This document shows positions 1-6,184 of a DNA stretch of 6,271 bases, one piece after another. Position 1 is the stretch's first letter. Every line of letters begins with the position of its first letter. Below the pieces are notes generated by a model, which saw only the letters and a list, made by a program, of their open reading frames with translations, did not search any database and was not told the origin of the DNA. Origin of the DNA: DAOUCV01 sp034432095 (GTDB lineage Bacteria > Chloroflexota > Dehalococcoidia > Dehalococcoidales > UBA2162); contig DAOUCV010000086.1 of the NCBI GenBank assembly GCA_034432095.1, positions 1 to 6,271 on the forward strand, read 5' to 3'. The translations under genes and the position numbers were made by a program.

Positions 1-794
1 CCCGCCTTGAATTCGGGATGGGTGATGATGAAAAGGTCGTTGTTCTTTATACCGCGCACCACGCGCTCGCCGACCTCTACCGGGTCCATCCATACATCCT
101 TGTCCATCATAGGCGGCCGCCGGGGCTGACCGTCCTTCGGGGGTGGCGGGGGAGGTGGCCACGTTTCTCCCTCATTCCTGAGATGGGCTGGTCGGTTCTC
201 AAAGGAAGTCTTGCCCAGATTAGTCATTACCGGTCCCGGGACCAGCACTGAGGCCCCGATACCCTTATCCTGTAGCTCGGTGGCGAGAGCTTCCATCATG
301 CCAGCCACAGCAAACTTTGTTGTGCAATAGGTAATTGAAGCACCCGTAGCGGCGATACCGTTGGTGGATGAGGTAGCAATGATATGCCCGCCCTCGCCGT
401 GTTTCAGGATGCGGGGTAAAATCGTCATCACCCCATTGATAACACCACCAAGGTTGACACCCACAACATAGTCCCAGTCTTTGTAAGTCACTCTTTCCAC
501 CGGCCCGCCACCACCGACACCGGCGTTATTGACCAGCACGTGCAATTTGCCGAAGACGGCTTCCGCCTCGTCGGCGGCTTTGGCATAGGCAACACGGTCA
601 GTAACATCCAGCTTGATGGCATGAGCCGGCAGTTGCTTCTCTTTGAAATAGACCATCGCTTCATCCAGAGCGTACTGCCGTATATCGGCGATGACGACTT
701 TCATGCCGTATTTGGCACACGCTTTAGCAATTCCCAGTCCGATGCCGCTGGCGCCGCCGGTAATAAAGGCTACTTTTCCTTCAATATCCTTCAT
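1..794 (-). CDS. SDR-family NAD(P)-dependent oxidoreductase, 3' end cut by the window edge
   Basis: A classical short-chain dehydrogenase/reductase, a cytosolic Rossmann-fold enzyme interconverting an alcohol and a carbonyl with a nicotinamide cofactor; the substrate cannot be read from sequence. I translated 264 codons from the ATG at 792-794, preceded by AGAGGTGA six bases upstream. Visible landmarks are the glycine-rich TGGASGIG (residues 12-19), an Asp ending beta-2 (D37, which favours NAD over NADP), NNAG (89-92), the structural Asn (N114), Ser142/143 and the catalytic YCTTK (Y156, K160). The frame is open to the left edge and ends in an ITHPEFKA stretch that in related SDRs lies about 20 residues from the C terminus, so only a short tail is missing. 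Odd feature: a proline-rich insertion at residues 211-233, in the variable substrate-loop region. It follows the GH130 genes in the same direction after 226 bp and may have its own promoter. Confidence 0.93.
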   Translation of the reverse strand, partial: MKDIEGKVAFITGGASGIGLGIAKACAKYGMKVVIADIRQYALDEAMVYFKEKQLPAHAIKLDVTDRVAYAKAADEAEAVFGKLHVLVNNAGVGGGGPVERVTYKDWDYVVGVNLGGVINGVMTILPRILKHGEGGHIIATSSTNGIAATGASITYCTTKFAVAGMMEALATELQDKGIGASVLVPGPVMTNLGKTSFENRPAHLRNEGETWPPPPPPPKDGQPRRPPMMDKDVWMDPVEVGERVVRGIKNNDLFIITHPEFKA

Positions 795-920
795 GGTCAG
801 TCACCTCTCTTGTTCGAGACTAATATCTGGCATCTACAGGTGTGCCTTTGAGTGCCTCAATTTAAAGCTTGGAAAAAGCCGAAAGACATTTCTTATATTG
901 GCAATTTTATGTGTACCCTT

Positions 921-949
921 AGTCTAGTCCATCTGTCTAAGATTTTCAA
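921..949 (-). promoter_or_regulatory. Candidate sigma70-type promoter for the SDR gene
   Basis: Read on the minus strand, TTGAAA (944-949) and TAGACT (921-926) are separated by exactly 17 bases, matching the -35 and -10 consensus at 5/6 and 4/6 positions. It lies in the 226-bp gap between the GH130 fusion gene and the SDR gene and would give a leader of about 120 nt. It rests on consensus matching only. The rest of the gap (795-1020) shows no ORF with a recognisable product and no strong hairpin plus T-run terminator. Confidence 0.35.
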
Positions 950-1020
950 ACGGGCGTGGTTAGGGACGGCACCACCAGCAAAGGACTTGGGACTTAAACA
1001 GGGTAAGAATGAGACGCCAA

Positions 1021-2943
1021 CTAAAACCGACATAACTTCAGAATAGAGAGGAGTTCTCTGAGATTCACCGTGGCTACCCCCACCACCCTATCGCCGCCTC
1101 CATAATAAACGTAAAGGTTGTCCTTCAGAATCACATTGCCACAGGGAAAGACGACCTTCGGGACTTGGCCTTCCATCTCGTATGGAGCCTCCGGTTCCAG
1201 GATAGGATAAACAAGCCGGGCAAGGACTTTGACCGGGTTTTTCAGGTCAAGAAGCACCGCCCCCACTCGGTAGACTTTGTCCTCAGAGACACCGTGATAA
1301 AGCATGACCCAGCCTTCTCTGGTCTTGACGGGGGGACCGGCCGCTCCCACCTTTTCGCTATCCCACCATCCCCTTCTCCGCTCTATCCAGCGGTGCTCAT
1401 CGAGCCAAACATTGCCCTTAAAATTGAGGCTGGAACAGAAATCATAGTCAATGCAGTTACCGAACCGGTGGACGCAGATATACTTACCGTCCAGTGCCTG
1501 CGGGAAGAGAAAGGCGTCTTTATTGTCAATTTCGGGAGGGGCAATGGCGACCGGCTTTGACCAGTCCCATTTTTGACTGAGAAAGTCTGTCACGGAGATG
1601 GAAGTCACGGCGACTCGCGGGTGTTCCCGTCCGTTGTAGGCAGTGTAGAGCATATAAAGCCTGTTACCAATCCTGGTCAAGCGGGGGTCTTCACAGCCCG
1701 AATTCCCGCCGGGCACGAGCTTTTGCTCGAATTTTTCCCGCGGGACGTAGATAGGCTCCGGGGAACGGTAGTCAATATGGACTCCGTCCTGGCTGGTGGC
1801 GTAGCCGAAGACCGATGTGTTGTCATCAGACATCGCCCGATAGATGATATGGACCCTACCCCCCAAGTAGATGGCAGCCGGATTGAAAGTGGCCTTGCTT
1901 TCCCAGGCGTGCTCTTTAACTGGCTGAATAATCGGGTTCTCTTCGGCCCGTTGCAATTTAAGCATCTTGGGCTTCTTCAAAAGCAGCCCCATTATGAGGG
2001 GAAGTCTGGTCGAGGCAACGCAGCAGGTGGTATCACTGGCGCCGTAATAAATGTAAAGGCGGTTTCGCCTGACCAGCGCTCCAGAGGGAAAGACCACATT
2101 GGGTACCAGCCCAACCCTTTCATAGTATTCCTCCGGAGCCAGAATGGGCGCTTCGATTTTACCAAGTATCTTAAACGGGTCTTGCAGATCGAGAAGGACG
2201 GCTTCTACGCCCAAAAGCCGTTCTCTTGATTTAGAGAAGTAGTCCCTGATATAAGAGTAAAGCAAGAGCCAGCCATTTTTCGTCTTTACGGGTGGGGCAC
2301 CAACTTCGACCTGGTCCTCAGCCCTGCGCTGCAGAGGCAGGGCATACTTCTCAAAGTCCTCATACCACGCCTGCCAGTAGCTTTCTGACCACATGTCCTC
2401 TTCGTCATCAAAGCTGGCCAGACATATTCTCGCCGGTGGCTGGTCAGTATTGACCGTCAGGATGGCATAAATTTTCCCCCCTATCCGCTGCGGGAAGAGC
2501 GCCATAGCTTTGGCGTTAAACGGCGTCACCGGGTATTTCTTCCAGACCCTTTTCAGGTCCTTGCTAATCGCCAGGCCCACTCTAATCCCTTCGGCTTTCG
2601 GTGGCCAGGTGGAGAGGGCGGTATAAAAGATGTAATACCTGCCGTTAAATTTTGTTACCCGAGGGTCTTCACAGCCGAAACGCTCCCAGGGGTGCTCGGG
2701 GTAGATAAACCGTCTCCGGCCGGCAAAATGGAGCCCGTCCTTGCTGCGGGCAATGCCAATACTGGAGACCGAAAGCCTGGCCCTGGTCAGACTGCTGTAA
2801 TAGGGTAGGGACAGTGCTCTATAGACGAGAGAAATTCCCTCCCTCGTCCTGACCGGGCAGCCGTTGAAAACTGCCTGGGCTTCCCAGTAGTGGTTCCCCT
2901 TTGGTTTCAAGACCGGGTTTTCCTCAAATCTTTGAGCCAGCAT
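1021..2943 (-). CDS. Tandem double-domain GH130-like glycoside phosphorylase/hydrolase
   Basis: A 640-residue protein made of two consecutive GH130 five-bladed beta-propellers (about residues 1-325 and 326-640). GH130 enzymes phosphorolyse or hydrolyse beta-mannosides (Man-GlcNAc, Man-Glc, beta-1,2- or beta-1,4-mannooligosaccharides). Each half repeats the family order: ENP.. then WE..(A)xFN, YRA, S.DG(L/V)H, GCEDPR (90-95 and 416-421, holding the expected catalytic Asp), LFP, PPVKT..GW, LLDL..P, PIL.PE, VVFP.G and YYG. The second half keeps KDA (475-477), HR (492-493) and YHG (549-551). The first half has KAM, no HR, and YSY, so the second is the better candidate for activity. There is no signal peptide or membrane segment, suggesting a cytoplasmic protein. 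The start is supported by AAGGAGG at 2948-2954. It lies 55 bp after another GH130 gene and is probably co-transcribed with it. Family is near certain; substrate and chemistry are unknown. Confidence 0.9.
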   Translation of the reverse strand: MLAQRFEENPVLKPKGNHYWEAQAVFNGCPVRTREGISLVYRALSLPYYSSLTRARLSVSSIGIARSKDGLHFAGRRRFIYPEHPWERFGCEDPRVTKFNGRYYIFYTALSTWPPKAEGIRVGLAISKDLKRVWKKYPVTPFNAKAMALFPQRIGGKIYAILTVNTDQPPARICLASFDDEEDMWSESYWQAWYEDFEKYALPLQRRAEDQVEVGAPPVKTKNGWLLLYSYIRDYFSKSRERLLGVEAVLLDLQDPFKILGKIEAPILAPEEYYERVGLVPNVVFPSGALVRRNRLYIYYGASDTTCCVASTRLPLIMGLLLKKPKMLKLQRAEENPIIQPVKEHAWESKATFNPAAIYLGGRVHIIYRAMSDDNTSVFGYATSQDGVHIDYRSPEPIYVPREKFEQKLVPGGNSGCEDPRLTRIGNRLYMLYTAYNGREHPRVAVTSISVTDFLSQKWDWSKPVAIAPPEIDNKDAFLFPQALDGKYICVHRFGNCIDYDFCSSLNFKGNVWLDEHRWIERRRGWWDSEKVGAAGPPVKTREGWVMLYHGVSEDKVYRVGAVLLDLKNPVKVLARLVYPILEPEAPYEMEGQVPKVVFPCGNVILKDNLYVYYGGGDRVVGVATVNLRELLSILKLCRF

Positions 2944-2998
2944 GCAACCTCCTTCGCTACCACTCTGGAAAGTCAGGCAAACTCATGGAGTCACTTTT

Positions 2999-4306
2999 TC
3001 AAGCCTTCATTATCCGGAACATCCTAGTCCCGCATCTGGGGCATATCCCCCGGCTTGCCCGTCGGCCATTTTTCAGGGTTATCACTACGGGGTTTTTCAT
3101 CTCCCGCTTCGTCCGGCATTTTACACAGTACGCCCTTATTCGTTTTACTCTTACCGGCATAACCGGGCTGATGCCAGCCGCTCGGGCGCTGACAGCACCT
3201 GGTGCCGCTTCTCGTATCCCGACAAGGTACCCAAGAAGTTTATCCAGTTCTGCCGAAGCAACGCACGTCACCCTGTCGGCTCCACCATAGTAGACAAATA
3301 ACCGGTCTTTAATTACCACCGCGCCGCAGGGGTAGACCACACCGGCTTTCCACCCTTCGTTTTCATACCATGCCTCAGGCTCCAGGATTGGCTCCCCAGA
3401 CCGGGCTAAGACCCTGGTCGGGTCATTTAAGTCAAGCAGCATCGCTCCTATCTTGTAGCGTCCGGGGTCACCCTCGTCCACACCCTGGTAGATGGTCAGC
3501 CAGCCGTCCTTTGTCTTAATGGGAGGAGCACCGATACCAAGCTTCCGGCTATCCCAGTGAGATGCTCTCACTGGTATCCTGAATTCTCCTTTTAACCACC
3601 TGGTTTTGCCATCAAAATCCAGGTCGTCAACAAAATCAATCAGGACGTCAGGGAAAATCCGGTGGAAGATAACGTATTTGGAATTTATCCTCTCGGGGAG
3701 AATACAGGCGTTCTTATCTACAAGTCCGGGAGGGGAGATAAGCACCGGCTTCTTCCATTGCCAGTTCCTTGCCAGGAAATCATCAATATGTATGGAGGTC
3801 AGCGCCACGCGAGGTGGGTTGTATCCGTCAAAAGCGACGTAGGCCATATATAACCTGTCGTCAATCCTGGTCAAGCGAGGGTCCTCACACCCACCCCATC
3901 CTCCCCCTCCCGATACATATTCCTGCTCTTCCTCTTTGTCTTCAGCGGAGACATAGGTGACTTCAGGGTTAATTACCGTGGGATTGACCAGGCCAGGGCC
4001 TTCAAATGGCTCTCGCGGGACGTATATTGGTCCGTCCAGCCGCTCGTCCACATGGACTCCATCAACACTGCAAGCATACCCGAGAACGGACACATCTGAG
4101 TCACCGATCGCCCGGTATACAATGTGGACCTTTCCCTGCTCGTAGATAGCTCCGGGATTGAAAGCCGCTTTTGACTCCCACCAGTGATTGGCCTGTGGCT
4201 CGAGAATAGGATTCCCGTCAAACCTCTCCAGAACAGGGACAGCTTCTTTTTTCCTCTTCGGAACCGGGACGGCTTTGATTTTTCTCTTGCTTACAATCTT
4301 ATGCAT
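2999..4306 (-). CDS. GH130-like glycoside phosphorylase/hydrolase with C-terminal DUF5679-type zinc ribbon
   Basis: A 435-residue protein. Residues about 24-360 form one GH130 propeller: GNPILEP (31-37), WWESK, FNPGA (49-53), YRA (64-66), GCEDPR (139-144, expected catalytic Asp), KNA (198-200), HR (215-216), PPIKTKDGW, LLDLNDP, PILEPE, VVYPCG and YYGGAD. The family-typical YHG is YQG here (273-275). An Ala/Pro-containing linker leads to a zinc ribbon at about 388-435 with CVKC (393-396) and CPRC (422-425), which resembles the small DUF5679 proteins. The N terminus carries two 10-residue basic/proline repeats. A loop about 27 residues longer than its neighbour's, rich in Glu then Gly, precedes GCEDPR. 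In the stretch around residues 32-102 I count 45 of 71 positions identical to the second domain of the downstream double GH130 protein. GGAGG at 4313-4317 supports the start. Substrate is unknown; the ribbon's role (nucleic-acid or protein contact, or stability) is a guess. Confidence 0.9.
   Translation of the reverse strand: MHKIVSKRKIKAVPVPKRKKEAVPVLERFDGNPILEPQANHWWESKAAFNPGAIYEQGKVHIVYRAIGDSDVSVLGYACSVDGVHVDERLDGPIYVPREPFEGPGLVNPTVINPEVTYVSAEDKEEEQEYVSGGGGWGGCEDPRLTRIDDRLYMAYVAFDGYNPPRVALTSIHIDDFLARNWQWKKPVLISPPGLVDKNACILPERINSKYVIFHRIFPDVLIDFVDDLDFDGKTRWLKGEFRIPVRASHWDSRKLGIGAPPIKTKDGWLTIYQGVDEGDPGRYKIGAMLLDLNDPTRVLARSGEPILEPEAWYENEGWKAGVVYPCGAVVIKDRLFVYYGGADRVTCVASAELDKLLGYLVGIREAAPGAVSARAAGISPVMPVRVKRIRAYCVKCRTKREMKNPVVITLKNGRRASRGICPRCGTRMFRIMKA
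4231..4290 (-). repeat. Imperfect 30-bp tandem duplication inside the GH130 gene
   Basis: Two adjacent 30-bp units (4231-4260 and 4261-4290) differ at a few positions and keep the reading frame. They encode KRKIKAVPVP then KRKKEAVPVL (residues 7-26), a basic, proline-containing N-terminal extension ahead of the propeller. The period and frame preservation are directly visible. Its function is unknown; it may be a flexible tether. Confidence 0.75.
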
Positions 4307-4457
4307 CGTTTACCTCCATTATAGCATTACAGCATTGAAACCGTTTAATTTCGTCTTCCCGTTTCATTTCCACCGTCAAATGGCCCTCTCCGGTCTGGCT
4401 TCTTCTGGTCAGTGTGATGGATTTCTTCGTAAGCTCTTTCCCCCGTTGTATCTATTG

Positions 4458-5510
4458 CTACTGTAAGTGCTTCGGGAAGGTCTTTCTGGTAATAAGTGAG
4501 ATCCATACCAGCAAGAGCATTATCGGCACCTCGGTAAGTACTCCCACCACTGTAGCCAAAGCTGCCCCTGAAGCTACTCCAAAAAGGGTGGTGGCAACAG
4601 CTATGGCAACTTCAAAATGGTTACTGCCGGCAATTATCGCGGCCGGTATGGCGTCAGCATACCTGAGTTTCATGATGCGGGCAGCAAGGTATGTAATGCC
4701 GAATACCACCAGAATATTGACCAGAATTGCCAGGGTTATCATGCCGATGATTGCTGGCAGTTCAACGATTATATGTCCCTGATAAGTGAACAAGACTACC
4801 AGGGTGATGAGCAAGGCGATTACGGAAACTTTACCCAGAGATGGCTCCAGTTTGCGTTCAAACCACTCAATACCTTTTTTCTCTATCGTCCACCGGCGAG
4901 TAAAGTAACCGGCGATTAGGGGTGTTACGATGTAAATAGCCACGGAAAGGGCGATGGTGTCCCAGGGAACGCTGATGCCGGAGATGCCGAGCAATAATAC
5001 CGCCAGCGGCGCGTATAGCACAACCATGCTTAGTGAATTAATCGCGGTCATTACCAGGGTATGCCCCATGTTGCCTTTGGCCAGGTAGCTCCAGACCAGC
5101 ACCATGGCCGTGCAGGGGGCGACACCAAGTAGTATTGTCCCGGCGCGGTACTGTTCGACCTGCTCCGGACTAAGGAACCTGCCGAAAATAATGCTCAAGA
5201 ATACCCAGGCGAATAAAGCCATGGAAAAGGGCTTGACCGCCCAGTTAGCAAACAGAGTAAGTCCTATTGGTTTGGGTGACCGAACTGCCTGTTTTATCTC
5301 TTCCCAGCTTATCTGGACCATGATGGGATAAATCATGGCAAACAGCAGTATGGCTATCGGGATAGAAATATGCGCCACCTCAAGTCTGGCTAGGACATCG
5401 GATAGTTTGGGAAACAGTCTACCCAGTCCGATTCCCGCCCCAATACACAATGCTACCCACAGAGTGAGGTATTTACCCCAGATACCCAGTTTTCTTTCTT
5501 TTTCAGGCAT
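4458..5510 (-). CDS. acr3: ACR3-family arsenite efflux permease
   Basis: An inner-membrane carrier that exports arsenite produced by arsenate reductase, driven by the proton motive force. The 350 residues form about ten hydrophobic segments (roughly 13-32, 48-66, 81-108, 123-143, 150-175, 185-204, 228-247, 252-277, 288-310, 318-340), the usual Acr3 size and topology. Family signatures are GVAPCTAMVLVWS (129-141), holding the TM4 cysteine (C133), GSNHFEVAIA (295-304), and GVLTEVPIML (323-332), whose Glu (E327) corresponds to the conserved TM9 glutamate. In the Corynebacterium glutamicum homologue this Cys/Glu pair is required for transport. The start follows AGGAGGT (5514-5520) by three bases. 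It is the last ars gene here, downstream of arsC and a decayed Fe-S gene. The 151 bp after its stop show no clear terminator. The gene appears intact. It is sometimes annotated arsB, but the sequence is the ACR3 type, not the ArsB antiporter. Confidence 0.95.
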   Translation of the reverse strand: MPEKERKLGIWGKYLTLWVALCIGAGIGLGRLFPKLSDVLARLEVAHISIPIAILLFAMIYPIMVQISWEEIKQAVRSPKPIGLTLFANWAVKPFSMALFAWVFLSIIFGRFLSPEQVEQYRAGTILLGVAPCTAMVLVWSYLAKGNMGHTLVMTAINSLSMVVLYAPLAVLLLGISGISVPWDTIALSVAIYIVTPLIAGYFTRRWTIEKKGIEWFERKLEPSLGKVSVIALLITLVVLFTYQGHIIVELPAIIGMITLAILVNILVVFGITYLAARIMKLRYADAIPAAIIAGSNHFEVAIAVATTLFGVASGAALATVVGVLTEVPIMLLLVWISLITRKTFPKHLQ

Positions 5511-5562
5511 ATTACCTCCTCTTTCTGCCGCGAACGTATTGACAATTTAAACTTCATCACTA

Positions 5563-5779
5563 TAGAAAACTACCCCTGACAAATCTGTCGCTGAAAAGAT
5601 ACAAGCATTGACCTATGCTTGCCTCCTAGCATACCAGCCTGGCGGCAAAAGCAAGACAAGAGGGCTCACCGCATTCTTTGTAGTTGGTGCCCGTCAGTAA
5701 CTTGAACGCATCAAGGTACTTGAGCTCCCCCACCTTTCTTGTAACAGGGTTGGATATTTCCCCGCTTATCAGTTGTCAT
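5563..5779 (-). pseudogene. Decayed small Fe-S (PF04060-type) protein between arsC and acr3
   Basis: Too broken to appear as an ORF, but readable. An ATG (5777-5779) overlaps the arsC stop as TAATG and opens with MTTDK. Removing one G from the GGGG run at 5760-5763 joins it to a frame reading ISNPVTRKVGELKYLDAF, then KLLTGTNYKECGEPSCLAFA (5644-5703), then ARLVC and an in-frame TAG (5626-5628), then EASIGQC and on to a second stop at 5560-5562. This matches the Fe-S domain of the CO dehydrogenase/acetyl-CoA synthase gamma-subunit type (TNCxECGxPTCLAFA), pattern C-x2-C-x4-C-x16-C. Three ligands survive with exact spacing (codons 5671-5673, 5656-5658, 5605-5607); the first is Tyr (5680-5682). 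A frameshift, a lost ligand and a stop together argue for a dead gene. The ancestral role, perhaps electron transfer or Fe-S delivery linked to arsenic chemistry, is inference from position only. Confidence 0.72.
5602..5621. promoter_or_regulatory. Perfect 7-bp inverted repeat upstream of acr3
   Basis: CAAGCAT (5602-5608) and ATGCTTG (5615-5621) are perfect inverted arms around a 6-base centre. On the minus strand the second arm is followed by TATCTTTTC, which is too interrupted for a convincing intrinsic terminator. The palindrome lies about 90 bp before the acr3 start and overlaps the end of the Fe-S remnant. It could be an operator for an ArsR-type regulator, a weak attenuator or chance. 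No ArsR gene is visible in the window. Confidence 0.3.
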
Positions 5780-6178
5780 TAAAGTTCGTTGAGGAGCTGT
5801 ATCACCCTCTCTTTTATCTCATCTCTTATCTTTCTGACCTGCTCGAGCGGTTTGCCTTCCGGGTCTTCGAGTGCCCAGTCTTCAGTCTCAATGAAGCTCG
5901 CCGGGCAGACCGCTTCTGCTTCGGCACCGCAACCCATGGTAATCATCCTGTCTGCTTTCTCAGCCATGTCCATGGTGAGCATTCTGGGTTTTTTTTTACC
6001 GCTGATATCTATACCGACTTCCCTCATGGCCTCCACTACCAGCGGATTCACCTTTTCTGCTGGTTGAGTACCTGCTGAAAATGCCCATGCCTTACCTTTC
6101 GCCATATGATTGAAGAAGGCCTCAGCCATCTGGCTTCGACCTGAGTTGTGAACGCAAAACAAAGAGGACGCTGCTCAT
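5779..6178 (-). CDS. arsC: Arsenate reductase ArsC (thioredoxin-coupled, LMW-PTP fold), apparent frameshift near the start
   Basis: Reduces arsenate to arsenite in the cytoplasm with thioredoxin-type thiols. The main frame (from 6162 down) carries the P-loop CVHNSGRS (CX5R, nucleophilic Cys at 6154-6156), QMAEAFF, SAGT, two further cysteines in MGCGAEAEAVCP matching the Cys82/Cys89 relay of Staphylococcus ArsC, and DWALEDP with the general-acid Asp. That frame has only a TTG at 6160-6162 to begin with, no Shine-Dalgarno, and would lack the first beta strand. Sixteen bases upstream an ATG (6176-6178) opens MSSVLFV, the usual ArsC beginning, but in another frame that stops soon after. Dropping one T from the TTTT run (6156-6159) joins them as MSSVLFVCVHNSGRS, giving a normal 132 residues. 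Either a sequencing error or a real disruption. The ATG lies six bases after the previous gene's stop, which fits operon coupling. Confidence 0.9.
6156..6159 (-). other. Homopolymer site of the apparent arsC frameshift
   Basis: A run of four T on the coding (minus) strand. With four T the ATG-initiated frame reads MSSVLFVLRS and reaches TGA after a few more codons; with three it reads MSSVLFVCVHNS and continues through the whole gene. This locates the extra base to this run or immediately beside it. Confidence 0.8.
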
Positions 6179-6184
6179 CGTGAT

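Noticed and set aside
795..1020. Possible terminator or small gene between the double GH130 gene and the SDR gene
   Set aside because: Only a weak 5-bp GTGGT/ACCAC stem with a 10-base loop and no T-run was seen, and no minus-strand frame has a convincing start and product.
1165..2229. Two long plus-strand ORFs (131 and 218 codons) opposite the double GH130 gene
   Set aside because: They lie antisense to a gene with clear conserved motifs and their translations resemble no family I know; they are shadow frames.
4318..4323. Perfect TATAAT on the minus strand, with an upstream TG, just before the 435-aa GH130 gene
   Set aside because: No acceptable -35 lies 16-18 bases upstream, and transcription from it would start within or after the Shine-Dalgarno sequence, so it is probably chance.
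4299..4367. 22-codon minus-strand ORF (begins MKREDEIKRF) overlapping the GH130 start
   Set aside because: It continues the acr3 frame past its stop, has no recognisable similarity and only a weak ribosome site. It could be a leader peptide, but nothing supports this.
2901..4466. Several plus-strand ORFs opposite the GH130 zinc-ribbon gene
   Set aside because: They are antisense shadows with atypical, proline/serine-rich composition and no motifs.
5701..5723. Alternating CTTGA/TCAAG elements resembling ArsR half-sites
   Set aside because: They are 5-bp units inside the (former) coding sequence of the Fe-S gene and follow from its codons (Leu-Lys-Tyr-Leu-Asp); too short to call an operator.
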